Below, piece by piece: positions 18,181-26,095 of a stretch of DNA of 64,000 bases. The position numbers were made by a program, and so were the translations under genes. The notes beneath the pieces are model-generated. The model did no database searches. It saw nothing but the letters and a program-made list of their open reading frames with translations, and had not been told where the DNA came from. The number at the start of each line of letters is the position of its first letter. The stretch's first letter is position 1. This stretch comes from Mycobacterium angelicum (lineage in GTDB: Bacteria; Actinomycetota; Actinomycetes; Mycobacteriales; Mycobacteriaceae), in NCBI RefSeq assembly GCF_002086155.1, contig NZ_MVHE01000021.1, positions 1-64,000 on the forward strand, read 5' to 3'.

Positions 18181-19416
18181 ATGGACATCAATCGAAGCGA
18201 TGTCCCCTCGGCACTATTACGGCCGGTTGATTGGGTGAAGCCGTCCGTCAATCGCGACAGCGCCTTTGACCGTCGGCTGCTTTTCGAGAACTTCACTATC
18301 GCAGGTTTCAAGGAGCTGGAGGTCGAGCTTGAAGACCAGCTTCGGGTGGCACCCACTGACACCATTCGTTATCAGCTTGCCACCGTCCTTGCGCAATGCA
18401 TGCCCACTCGGCCGTCGTTATGGCGCGCCGACGAACTCTTGACCAGTGCGCTGAAGCCGGACAGCGATCTTTCTGCTGGTCTGCGCAAAAGCGCCCGAGA
18501 CGTCCAGCGCAGCGTGCGGTCAATGCTGCTGGAATCCGAGTCCGCCGTCTCCGGCCGGCTGAGCCAGGTGAATTGGGGAATCTACAATCGGTGCCCCTTG
18601 GTGTGCGTGGGCTGTTACAACATTTTCAATTCCCAGACGCTTCCGTTGCGCCACACCAAGCGGGTGGTCGAAAAGCTGGTCGCCGCCGGGGTTGAGGAAT
18701 TAGTGATATCGGGTGGTGACCCGCTCGAATGGGACGATATTCTCCCGTTCGTCGAGCATGCCCATAAATGTGGGCTCGATGTTGCCATCGACACCGTGGG
18801 ATACAGCTTTACCGCGGAAACGGGCGAAGCGCTCAGCGGGAAAATTTCCTATTTGGGTCTTCCGGTAGACGGCTCGCAACAAGACGTGATCGCCGGTTTC
18901 CGCAAAGGCAAGGCCGATTTGTTCCAGCGGGTCAGGCACACCCTCGAGCTGTGCAGCGACTACGCGATTCCGGTCAAGATCAATACCACCGTGACGAACT
19001 TGAACATCAACGACCTGGACGCTGTGGCGCAGCTGCTGGGCGAGTACGACGCCGTTGTGGCCTGGTCGCTCTTTCAATGGTGGGACATCCGGGCGACTCC
19101 CGCGCTGCGGGCGCGGATGCAAGTGGACACCAGCCGTTTCCGGAAACGCGCCCGGCAATTACAACAGCTGTACCCGCAACTCGGAATCTGGGGCCAAGAC
19201 GTCAACCGACGGGCGCGGACGCATTTCTTCATCTCCGCGAATGGCGAGGTTTACACGTTCGATTCCGGTGTTCTTTCGACGATCATCATCGGAGATATAT
19301 CCACCGACAGCATGGCTGAATTGATCGAATCGCCCGCACTGCGCAAGGATTCGCCGAAGTTCCGCCGCAGTTTCCCGGCCCGGCCACTCGAGGAAGTAGC
19401 ATGCGCTAGAGCATAA
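18181..19416 (+). CDS. Radical SAM enzyme of unknown function
   Basis: 411 residues from ATG 18181, chosen because AGGAGG lies 8 bases upstream; the frame opens earlier without a ribosome site. Residues 1-130 form a helical N-terminal domain of unknown role. The [4Fe-4S] motif is C138-x3-C142-x2-C145 in 'NRCPLVCVGCYN', followed by 'VISGGDPLEW' (SAM-binding GG-x-P-like loop), 'PVKINTTVTNLN' and 'WSLFQWW'. A C-terminal beta-hairpin 'HFFISANGEVYTF' follows, without the cysteine clusters of SPASM or twitch domains. The stop TAA overlaps the ATG of the MFS gene (TAATG), so both are translationally coupled. Base composition is lower in G+C than flanking genes. The substrate is unknown; RiPP-like chemistry and viperin-like nucleotide chemistry are both possible. 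Confidence 0.85.
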   Translation: MDINRSDVPSALLRPVDWVKPSVNRDSAFDRRLLFENFTIAGFKELEVELEDQLRVAPTDTIRYQLATVLAQCMPTRPSLWRADELLTSALKPDSDLSAGLRKSARDVQRSVRSMLLESESAVSGRLSQVNWGIYNRCPLVCVGCYNIFNSQTLPLRHTKRVVEKLVAAGVEELVISGGDPLEWDDILPFVEHAHKCGLDVAIDTVGYSFTAETGEALSGKISYLGLPVDGSQQDVIAGFRKGKADLFQRVRHTLELCSDYAIPVKINTTVTNLNINDLDAVAQLLGEYDAVVAWSLFQWWDIRATPALRARMQVDTSRFRKRARQLQQLYPQLGIWGQDVNRRARTHFFISANGEVYTFDSGVLSTIIIGDISTDSMAELIESPALRKDSPKFRRSFPARPLEEVACARA

Positions 19417-20663
19417 TGGGAACATCGCATCCGGCCGGTCAGGTCGACGGCACGAGCAGACGTGTGATCTGGCTGATCATCACGCAGAGTGGTTTCTACC
19501 GGACCGCGCTGCAGCTTGGCAATGTCCCTATTGTGCTGCCTTTTGTGGTGGCGGAACTGCATGCCGAATTGTGGATGGCGGCCCTTATCTTTCCCGCCTT
19601 CACGGCCGGCGGCGCGATAGGGAACGTGTTTGCGCCGGCGGCCTTGGCCGCCGTTCCGCGGCGCTTGCGCCTGGTGATTATCGTGTTCTTCCTGGCTGTC
19701 CTGGCCGGTCTCAACGCGTTATGGGCGACTATCGGCAACGGAAATATCGCCGGAATGCTATTTGTGGTCAATGTGATATTGATAGGAGCGGTGTCGGCCT
19801 TCTCCTTCGTCGCATTCGCCGACTTGGTGGCGGCTATGCCGTCGCGAACGGCCCGGGCCCACATTCTGCTCACCGAGGCCGGCGTGGGGGCCACGTTGAC
19901 GGCCATGGCGACGGTGGCGTTGTCATTCGTACACCACGAAAACCAATTGACGAACAATATCCGCTTGCTCTGGACGGCTGCCGTGGCCATGGCGATCTCG
20001 GGGCTGGTTTGCCTTGCGCTGCCACACAAAATCGTGCCCGGCGCCCACTTGGCGCCCCGGCTGCACAAACTTCTGCATGTCGGGTGGGAGACGGTCCGAA
20101 CCACCGGCTGGTATCGCCGCTACCTGCTTGTCCAGCTGCTCTTCGGGTCGGTCGTATTGGGGTCCTCGTTTTACAGCATCCGGGTCGCGGCGACGCCGGG
20201 CGACCAGCACGACAACGTCGTCGCCGTCGTCCTGTTCGTCTGCGTCGGGCTGCTGGCGGGAATCGCCTTGTGGAACCGGACCCGCCAAAGATTCGGCTTG
20301 ATCGGGTTGTTCGTCGGCAGTGCGTTCGTCAGCATCGCCGCGGCGGTGGTCGCCATCGGATTCCAGTTGGCCGGATGGTGGCCCAACATCATCGCCATCA
20401 GCCTGGTGATTGCGCTTGCCTCGATCGCCAACCAGAGCGTCTTCACGGCCGGTCAACTCTGGATCGCCCACGATGCCGACCCGGCGCTGCGGATTTCCCT
20501 CATCGCCTTCGGGCAGTTGGTGATCAGCGCGGGGTTGATCGGTTTGAGTTCGGTACTGGGCCTACTGGCCCAGTACCACGAAGCGCTATGGCCGGTGGTG
20601 GCAGTCCTCGTGCTGAATCTGACCGCCGCCTACTCGGCCAAGCGGCTGGCTCCCGCCGACTGA
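19416..20663 (+). CDS. MFS-type membrane transporter (Rv0246 position)
   Basis: 415 residues with about 11-12 hydrophobic helices. It starts on the stop codon of the radical SAM gene. The fold looks like a major facilitator; no substrate motif is visible. The protein occupies the place of M. tuberculosis Rv0246, an integral membrane protein of similar size, and may be its ortholog. Coupling to the radical SAM gene suggests it imports that enzyme's substrate or exports its product. G+C is low in places (28 of 60 bases in 19741-19800). It converges on sdhB with only 3 bases between. Confidence 0.8.
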   Translation: MGTSHPAGQVDGTSRRVIWLIITQSGFYRTALQLGNVPIVLPFVVAELHAELWMAALIFPAFTAGGAIGNVFAPAALAAVPRRLRLVIIVFFLAVLAGLNALWATIGNGNIAGMLFVVNVILIGAVSAFSFVAFADLVAAMPSRTARAHILLTEAGVGATLTAMATVALSFVHHENQLTNNIRLLWTAAVAMAISGLVCLALPHKIVPGAHLAPRLHKLLHVGWETVRTTGWYRRYLLVQLLFGSVVLGSSFYSIRVAATPGDQHDNVVAVVLFVCVGLLAGIALWNRTRQRFGLIGLFVGSAFVSIAAAVVAIGFQLAGWWPNIIAISLVIALASIANQSVFTAGQLWIAHDADPALRISLIAFGQLVISAGLIGLSSVLGLLAQYHEALWPVVAVLVLNLTAAYSAKRLAPAD

Positions 20664-20666
20664 ACG

Positions 20667-21413
20667 CTAGCGGCGGAACAGCTTGTTACCCAGCCACACC
20701 ACGGGGTCGTACTTACGATCGGCGACCCGTTCTTTCATCGGGATCAACGCGTTGTCGGTGATCTTGATGTTCTCCGGGCACACCTCGGTGCAGCACTTGG
20801 TGATATTGCAGTAGCCCAGGCCGTGCTCTTCCTGAGCATCGTTGCGCCGGTCCCGGGTATCCAGGGGATGCATCTCGAGCTCGGCGATGCGCATCAGGAA
20901 GCGCGGCCCGGCGAACGCCTGCTTGTTCTCTTCGTGGTCACGCACGACGTGGCAGACGTTCTGGCACAGGAAGCATTCGATGCACTTGCGGAACTCCTGC
21001 GAGCGCTGCACGTCGACCTGTGCCATCCGGTACTCGCCGGGCTGCAAATCCTTCGGTGGCGCGAAAGACGGTATCTCGCGGGCCTTTTCGTAGTTGAACG
21101 AGACATCGGTGACCAGGTCGCGCATGACCGGGAAGGTACGCAGCGGGGTGACGGTGACCACCTCGTCCTCGGCGAACGTCGACATCCGGGTCATGCACAT
21201 CAGCCGGGGCTTGCCGTTGATCTCCGCCGAGCATGATCCACATTTGCCCGCCTTGCAGTTCCAGCGCACCGCGAGATCGGGCACCTGCGTCTGCTGCAGC
21301 CGGTGGATGACGTCGAGCACCACTTCACCCTCGTTGACCTCGACGGTGAAATCGCGTAGGTCGCCGCCACTTTCGTCGCCGCGCCACACTTGCAAGCTAG
21401 CGTTGTAGCCCAT
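20667..21413 (-). CDS. sdhB: Succinate dehydrogenase iron-sulfur subunit (Sdh1)
   Basis: 248 residues, the same length as Rv0247c. The N-terminal ferredoxin domain binds [2Fe-2S] through 'CKAGKCGSCSAE' and the Cys of 'LMCMTRM'. The C-terminal domain carries 'CIECFLCQNVC' and 'CNITKCCTEVCPENI' for the [4Fe-4S] and [3Fe-4S] clusters. It transfers electrons from SdhA to the membrane anchor. The start codon overlaps the sdhA stop (TAATG on the minus strand). Last gene of the sdhC-sdhA-sdhB operon. Confidence 0.95.
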   Translation of the reverse strand: MGYNASLQVWRGDESGGDLRDFTVEVNEGEVVLDVIHRLQQTQVPDLAVRWNCKAGKCGSCSAEINGKPRLMCMTRMSTFAEDEVVTVTPLRTFPVMRDLVTDVSFNYEKAREIPSFAPPKDLQPGEYRMAQVDVQRSQEFRKCIECFLCQNVCHVVRDHEENKQAFAGPRFLMRIAELEMHPLDTRDRRNDAQEEHGLGYCNITKCCTEVCPENIKITDNALIPMKERVADRKYDPVVWLGNKLFRR

Positions 21414-23329
21414 TACGCACTCCGTCCTGGATGGTCGGCCAACTCTTCGTCGGTGTAGTACTTCTCCAGCTCGGAAATGTCGAAGAGTTCCAGCAGGTCC
21501 GGCCGCATGGGTAGCTGCGGCTGCCGATCGATCCTGATGTGTGCACCATCGACCTCGGTGTTGTTGATGCGGCAGGCCAGCAGGCTATTGCGCCAGTTGG
21601 CGTCCATGCTGGGATGGTCGTCACGGGTGTGGCCGCCGCGGCTTTCGGTGCGCTGCAACGCAGCCCGTGCCACGCATTCGCTGACCAGCAACATGTTGCG
21701 CAGGTCGATTGCCAGGTTCCAGCCCGGGTTGTACTGGCGGTGACCTTCGACCTGCACATTCTGGTAGCGCTTCCATAGCTCGCCCAACAGCGTCAGCGCC
21801 TTGGCGATCTCGTCCTCTTTGCGGATGATGCCGACCAGGTCGTTCATCACGTGCTGCAAGTCGAGCTGCAGTGCGTATGGATTCTCCGGTGCCGAACCGT
21901 CTTTCGGCCCTTCGAAAGGTTTCAGCGCCATCTTGGCCGCCGCGTCGACCGCGTCCTGAGACACCGACGGGCGGCTGCTCAGTGCCCGCACGTAGTCGGC
22001 GGCACCCAGCCCGGCGCGTCGCCCGAAGACCAGCAGATCGGACAGCGAATTGCCGCCCAGCCGGTTGGAACCGTGCATGCCGCCCGAGCACTCACCCGCG
22101 GCGAACAGCCCGGGGACGGTGGCCGCGCCGGTGTCGGCATCGACCTCGACACCGCCCATCACGTAGTGACAGGTGGGCCCGACTTCCATTGGCTCCTTGG
22201 TGATATCGACCCCGGCCAGCTCCTTGAACTGGTGGTACATCGAGGGCAGCCGCCGCTGAATCTCCTCGGGTGTCAGCCGGGACGCGATGTCCAGGTACAC
22301 CCCGCCGTGCGGGGTGCCGCGGTTGGCTTTGACCTCGGAGTTGATCGCGCGGGCGACCTCGTCGCGGGGCAGCAGGTCGGGGGTGCGTCGAGCCGAATCG
22401 TTGTCTTTGAGCCACTGATCGGCTTCTTGCTCGGTTTCGGCGTACTGGCCCTTGAACACTGGCGGGATGTAATCGAACATGAACCGCTTGCCCTCGGAGT
22501 TCTTCAGCACTCCGCCGTCACCGCGAACGCCCTCGGTGACCAGAATCCCTTTCACGCTGGGCGGCCACACCATTCCGGTCGGGTGGAACTGGACGAACTC
22601 CATGTTGATCAGCGAGGCGCCGGCGCGCAGCGCCAGGGCGTGCCCGTCGCCGGTGTATTCCCAGGAGTTGGACGTCACCTTGAACGACTTGCCGATTCCG
22701 CCGGTGGCGAGCACCACCGCCGGGGCCTCGAACAAGATGAACCGGCCGCTTTCCCGCCAGTATCCGAACGCGCCGGAGATCTTGTCCTGGTCCTTGATCA
22801 GCTCGGTGATCGTGCACTCGGCGAACACCTTGATCCGGGCCTCGTAGTCGCCCAGTTCGGCGTAATCCTCCTGTTGCAGCGACACGATCTTCTGCTGCAT
22901 GGTGCGGATCAGCTCCAGGCCGGTGCGGTCGCCGACGTGGGCCAGCCGGGGGTAGGTGTGCCCGCCGAAGTTTCGCTGACTGATCTTGCCGTCTTTGGTG
23001 CGGTCGAACAGGGCACCGTAGGTCTCGAGCTCCCAGACGCGGTCCGGAGCCTCCTTGGCGTGCAGTTCGGCCATCCGCCAGTTGTTGAGGAATTTCCCAC
23101 CGCGCATGGTGTCGCCGAAGTGGGTCTTCCAGTTGTCCTTCGGGTTGGTGTTGCCCATCGCGGCCGCGCAGCCGCCCTCGGCCATCACCGTGTGGGCCTT
23201 GCCGAACAGGGACTTACACACCACCGCGACCTTCAGGCCGCGTTCGCGCGCCTCGATGACCGCACGTAAACCCGCGCCGCCGGCACCGATCACGACCACG
23301 TCGTAGGAGTGCCGTTCGACCTCAACCAT
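21413..23329 (-). CDS. sdhA: Succinate dehydrogenase flavoprotein subunit (Sdh1)
   Basis: 638 residues (Rv0248c about 646). The FAD-binding dinucleotide fold is 'VVVIGAGGAGLRAVIEAR' at 10-27. 'FGKAHTVMAEGGCAAAMG' carries the expected His for covalent FAD attachment. 'FVQFHPTGMVWP' and 'LVTEGVRGDGG' form the dicarboxylate site. The C-terminal helical domain ends near 'TDEELADHPGR'. It oxidises succinate to fumarate. It lies 43 bases downstream of the anchor gene and overlaps sdhB by one base. Confidence 0.95.
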   Translation of the reverse strand: MVEVERHSYDVVVIGAGGAGLRAVIEARERGLKVAVVCKSLFGKAHTVMAEGGCAAAMGNTNPKDNWKTHFGDTMRGGKFLNNWRMAELHAKEAPDRVWELETYGALFDRTKDGKISQRNFGGHTYPRLAHVGDRTGLELIRTMQQKIVSLQQEDYAELGDYEARIKVFAECTITELIKDQDKISGAFGYWRESGRFILFEAPAVVLATGGIGKSFKVTSNSWEYTGDGHALALRAGASLINMEFVQFHPTGMVWPPSVKGILVTEGVRGDGGVLKNSEGKRFMFDYIPPVFKGQYAETEQEADQWLKDNDSARRTPDLLPRDEVARAINSEVKANRGTPHGGVYLDIASRLTPEEIQRRLPSMYHQFKELAGVDITKEPMEVGPTCHYVMGGVEVDADTGAATVPGLFAAGECSGGMHGSNRLGGNSLSDLLVFGRRAGLGAADYVRALSSRPSVSQDAVDAAAKMALKPFEGPKDGSAPENPYALQLDLQHVMNDLVGIIRKEDEIAKALTLLGELWKRYQNVQVEGHRQYNPGWNLAIDLRNMLLVSECVARAALQRTESRGGHTRDDHPSMDANWRNSLLACRINNTEVDGAHIRIDRQPQLPMRPDLLELFDISELEKYYTDEELADHPGRSA

Positions 23330-23372
23330 GAAACCTCGCTAGCTCAATTCTGATAATTGTTCAAATGGCTTA

Positions 23373-24194
23373 TCAGCCAATGAATCTGAAATCCGTGATG
23401 GTGCCGCTGGATACCAGCATGATGTAGAAGTCGGTCAGTGACAGGGTGCCCAGCGTGATCCAGGCGAACATCATGTGCCGGGTATTCAGCTTGCTGACCT
23501 GCGTCCAGATCCAGTACCGCACCGGGTGTTTGGAGAAATGCTTCAGCCGGCCACCGGTAACGTGCCGGCAGGAATGGCAGGAGACAGTGTATGCCCACAG
23601 CAACAGCACATTGACCACCAAAATCACGTTGCCCAAACCGAACCCGAAACCAGTGGGCGAATGGAACGCCGTTATCGCGTCGTAAGTATTGATGAGCGAC
23701 ACGATCGTCGCGAAGTAGAAGAAGTAGCGGTGGCTGTTCTGAATGATCAGGGGAAACCGGGTTTCGCCGGTGTAGTGCGCACGCGGTTCAGGCACCGCGC
23801 AGGCGGTCGGCGACTGCCACACCGATCGGTAGTAGGCCTTGCGGTAGTAATAGCAGGTAATCCGGAACCCGAGCAGGAACGGTAATACCATCGCGCCCAA
23901 GGGAATCCACCACGGGAAATGTCCGAACCAGACACCCAGGTGGCTAGCGCCCGGGGCGCACGATGCGCTGACGCATGGCGAGTAGAAGGGCGTCAGGTAA
24001 TGGTATTTCTCCACCCAGTAGCCGCTGCCCCAGAATGCCCGGGTCGTCGCATAGACGATGAACGCCAATAACCCGAGATTGGTTAGCAGCGGTGGCCACC
24101 ACCAGGCATCGGTGCGGAGGGTCCGTTGCGGTATTTGTGCCCTGGTGGGCGAGAAAACGCCGGACGCAGGACGGTTCGCCGTGGGTGCGCTCAA
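23373..24194 (-). CDS. sdhC: Succinate dehydrogenase 1 membrane anchor subunit (Rv0249c-like)
   Basis: 273 residues, the same length as Rv0249c, from a TTG start at 24194 with AGGA upstream; the protein begins 'MSAPTANRPASGVF'. Five hydrophobic segments can be seen (about 33-51, 95-113, 153-172, 185-204, 243-262). Several histidines, as in 'NSHRYFFYF', 'CHSCRHVTGG' and 'NTRHMMFAW', are candidate haem ligands. It anchors SdhAB and reduces menaquinone. First gene of the three-gene operon. Confidence 0.9.
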   Translation of the reverse strand: MSAPTANRPASGVFSPTRAQIPQRTLRTDAWWWPPLLTNLGLLAFIVYATTRAFWGSGYWVEKYHYLTPFYSPCVSASCAPGASHLGVWFGHFPWWIPLGAMVLPFLLGFRITCYYYRKAYYRSVWQSPTACAVPEPRAHYTGETRFPLIIQNSHRYFFYFATIVSLINTYDAITAFHSPTGFGFGLGNVILVVNVLLLWAYTVSCHSCRHVTGGRLKHFSKHPVRYWIWTQVSKLNTRHMMFAWITLGTLSLTDFYIMLVSSGTITDFRFIG

Positions 24195-24243
24195 TCTACT
24201 GTTCCTTCGAACGGGCTGTCTGTCGAAGGGTACACAGACTGAG

Positions 24244-24264
24244 AGCCCCCTAATTAGGGGGGCT
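24244..24264 (-). terminator. G/C-rich hairpin between the small gene and sdhC
   Basis: AGCCCCC (24244-24250), TAATTA, then a G6-CT strand ending at 24264 form a 7-bp stem with one extra G. It lies 7 bases downstream of the small gene's stop and 49 bases upstream of the sdhC start, both on the minus strand. No T-run follows. It could terminate or attenuate transcription entering the sdh operon, or be an mRNA processing boundary. Confidence 0.45.
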
Positions 24265-24271
24265 TCGTTGG

Positions 24272-24568
24272 TCAGTACCTGCTGTGACCCCCGACACCCT
24301 CGTCATCGACATCGCGCCAGAAATCGCGGTCGTATTCGGTGTCGGGGATGGCGATCATCTCGGCGGAATGCTGCACAGTGGCGCGATCCAAGTCCAATTC
24401 GGCAACGTCGGTGTCCAGTAATTGGATGTCGCTGAGGATGCGATCGGCGTCTATGACGAGGCGGCGCATCGCCGGGTTGTCGCCGTAGCGAGTCTTCAGC
24501 GAGGTCACGCACCGCCGCAGGCCGCCGATGAGGTCGTGCAGTTCGTTGATTTCAGCAGTGGCGGACAC
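24272..24568 (-). CDS. Conserved small protein (Rv0250c-like)
   Basis: 98 residues from GTG 24568, matching Rv0250c (97) in size and place upstream of the sdh1 operon. It has a helical N-terminal half ('NELHDLIGGLRRCVTSL') and an acidic C-terminal half ending 'DFWRDVDDEGVGGHSRY'. No signal peptide or membrane segment. Function unknown; the constant association with Sdh1 suggests a link, but the hairpin at 24244 separates them. Confidence 0.75.
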   Translation of the reverse strand: MSATAEINELHDLIGGLRRCVTSLKTRYGDNPAMRRLVIDADRILSDIQLLDTDVAELDLDRATVQHSAEMIAIPDTEYDRDFWRDVDDEGVGGHSRY

Positions 24569-24632
24569 GGATGCTCCCTGGGCTCACGGGTGTTACGGAT
24601 CACAGTACGCCAACCGATACTATCCACAGTCC

Positions 24633-25394
24633 ATGTCGGGTCACATGTCATCGGCCGAACGTGCCCAGAAGCTGCTGGAACTGCACCAGCCGGGTAACCC
24701 GGTGGTGCTGCCGACGGTGTGGGACGCGTGGTCGGCTCGACTGGCCGCCGGCGCCGGGTTCGCCGCCCTCACGGTGGGCAGCCACCCGCTGGCCGATTCG
24801 ATCGGCAAGGCCGACGGCGAAGGCATGTCCTTCGATGACGTGCTGGCCCGGGTCGCCCAAATCACCGCGGCGGTCGATGTTCCGGTGTCGGTAGACATCG
24901 AATCCGGCTACGGGCTGCCGCCGGCGCGCCTGATCGAGGGATTGCTGAGCGTGGGTGCGGTCGGGTTGAACATCGAAGACACGGTGCACTCGGAGGGCAA
25001 GCGATTGCGGTCTTCCGGCGAGCATGCCGAATTGGTCGCCGCGTTGCGATCGGCGGCGGATGCGGCCGGCGTGCATGTCGTGATCAACGCTCGCACGGAT
25101 CTCTTTCTGCGCCAGGACGGTAACGAATCCAACCGGGTTGAACGGGCGGTGGCGCGGCTGGTCGAAGCCGCCGCCGCTGGCGCCGACGTGCTGTATCCGG
25201 TCGGCCGTCATGATCCAGAGTTGTTGCGGCGCTTGGCAACCGAGTTGCCCCTTCCCATCAACGCGATCGCGCTGCCCGACCAGGACGACCCGGCCTCCTT
25301 CGCCCCGCTGGGTGTCGGCCGGATCAGCTTCGGGCCGTTTCTGCAGTACGCCCTATCGGCCCGTACCAAGGAGTTGCTGGCCCGCTGGAGGTGA
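24633..25394 (+). CDS. Isocitrate lyase/PEP mutase superfamily protein
   Basis: 253 residues from ATG 24633 (ATG 24645 is an alternative). It forms a TIM barrel with 'WDAWSARLAAGAGF', 'VSVDIESGYG', 'VGLNIEDTV' and 'VVINARTDLFL', the metal- and substrate-binding strands of the family. The catalytic KxCGH loop of true isocitrate lyases is missing; the equivalent region reads 'SEGKRL'. It is therefore more likely a C-C or P-C bond-acting relative such as oxaloacetate hydrolase or a 2-methylisocitrate lyase-like protein. It resembles M. tuberculosis Rv1998c, encoded elsewhere in that genome. Divergent from the small gene with a 64-base gap. Confidence 0.82.
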   Translation: MSGHMSSAERAQKLLELHQPGNPVVLPTVWDAWSARLAAGAGFAALTVGSHPLADSIGKADGEGMSFDDVLARVAQITAAVDVPVSVDIESGYGLPPARLIEGLLSVGAVGLNIEDTVHSEGKRLRSSGEHAELVAALRSAADAAGVHVVINARTDLFLRQDGNESNRVERAVARLVEAAAAGADVLYPVGRHDPELLRRLATELPLPINAIALPDQDDPASFAPLGVGRISFGPFLQYALSARTKELLARWR

Positions 25395-25424
25395 TCCGGC
25401 GGAGCCGTGCGGCCCCGCCGGATC
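25393..25424. terminator. Bidirectional hairpin between PEP-mutase-like gene and acr2
   Basis: GATCCGGCGG (25393-25402) pairs perfectly with CCGCCGGATC (25415-25424) around a 12-base loop. It covers the stop codon of the plus-strand gene and lies 5 bases past the acr2 stop, so it may end both convergent transcripts. No T-run. Confidence 0.5.
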
Positions 25425-25429
25425 AGTGG

Positions 25430-25879
25430 CTACTTCGAGATCGCGATGCGCTGCGCCTGCGTTCCCGCTGGATCTTTGTGGACACCGGATACTCGGACGC
25501 TCAACACGCCGGCTTCGTAGGAAGCCGAGACGGCCTCACTGGTGACGTGCGCGGGCAACTGGAAGGACCGCCGGAACGAGCCGTAGCGGATTTCCCGCAG
25601 AGTGCGCCCGTCTTGGTCTTCTGCGTGCTCGTCACGGTGTTCGCCGTGGATGACCAAACGGCCCCGATCCACCTCGACATTGACGTCTTTCTCGACGTCG
25701 AGGCCGGGCAATTCCAAGCGGACCACCGCGTCGTCACCATCTTTGATGACCTCCGCGGCAGGATTAAAGCCACTGGTCACGGGCTTGTTCCAGTCCACTC
25801 TGGCGGCCGGGCCGAAGAAGTCGCGGATCCACCGATCGGTGTCCCAGGCCGGACGCGACCACAAGGCGAGATTACTCAT
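25430..25879 (-). CDS. acr2: Small heat shock protein Acr2 (Hsp20 family)
   Basis: 149 residues (Rv0251c 159). The N-terminus is 'MSNLALWSRPAWDTDRWI'. An alpha-crystallin domain runs about residues 40-130, with 'VVRLELPGLDVEKDVNVEV' and the conserved 'GVLSVRVSG' near the end. It is an ATP-independent holdase that binds unfolding proteins in heat and oxidative stress. Ribosome site AGGAG 9 bases before ATG 25879. The upstream region holds a SigH/SigE-like promoter overlapped by an HspR-type HAIR element, consistent with heat-shock control in M. tuberculosis. Confidence 0.95.
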   Translation of the reverse strand: MSNLALWSRPAWDTDRWIRDFFGPAARVDWNKPVTSGFNPAAEVIKDGDDAVVRLELPGLDVEKDVNVEVDRGRLVIHGEHRDEHAEDQDGRTLREIRYGSFRRSFQLPAHVTSEAVSASYEAGVLSVRVSGVHKDPAGTQAQRIAISK

Positions 25880-25946
25880 GGATAACTCCTTACGTTTGGT
25901 TGTGAGTTAGCTGTGTCCGGCGCTGAGCCGGTCGGCTACTAGATCA

Positions 25947-25973
25947 AACATGAGTCGGCCACACTAAAGTTCC
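25947..25973 (-). promoter_or_regulatory. SigH/SigE-type promoter with HAIR (HspR) operator for acr2
   Basis: On the minus strand GGAAC (25973-25969) and GTT (25949-25947) are 19 bases apart, as in GGAAY-N18-19-GTT promoters of SigH and SigE. Between them lies an inverted repeat of HAIR form, CATGAGT-N7-ACTAAAG (plus strand 25949-25969). It matches CTTGAGT-N7-ACTCAAG at 6 of 7 positions in each arm. HspR bound there would block polymerase. Confidence 0.65.
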
Positions 25974-26095
25974 ACCTGGGTGTTCGCCCGCGGCGAACGC
26001 AGTCACACAGAGGATTCACAGGAGGTGAGGAGGTCGTCATCCGCCCGTCACATAAGGCGATTTTCCGGTAATTTGCCGCCCTTAACCTTCAAACC

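Noticed and set aside
26040..26095. Possible GlnR box upstream of nirB (GTCAC at 26047)
   Set aside because: Only one half-site looks acceptable; the paired GAAAC element at the right spacing is not convincing, so it was not listed.
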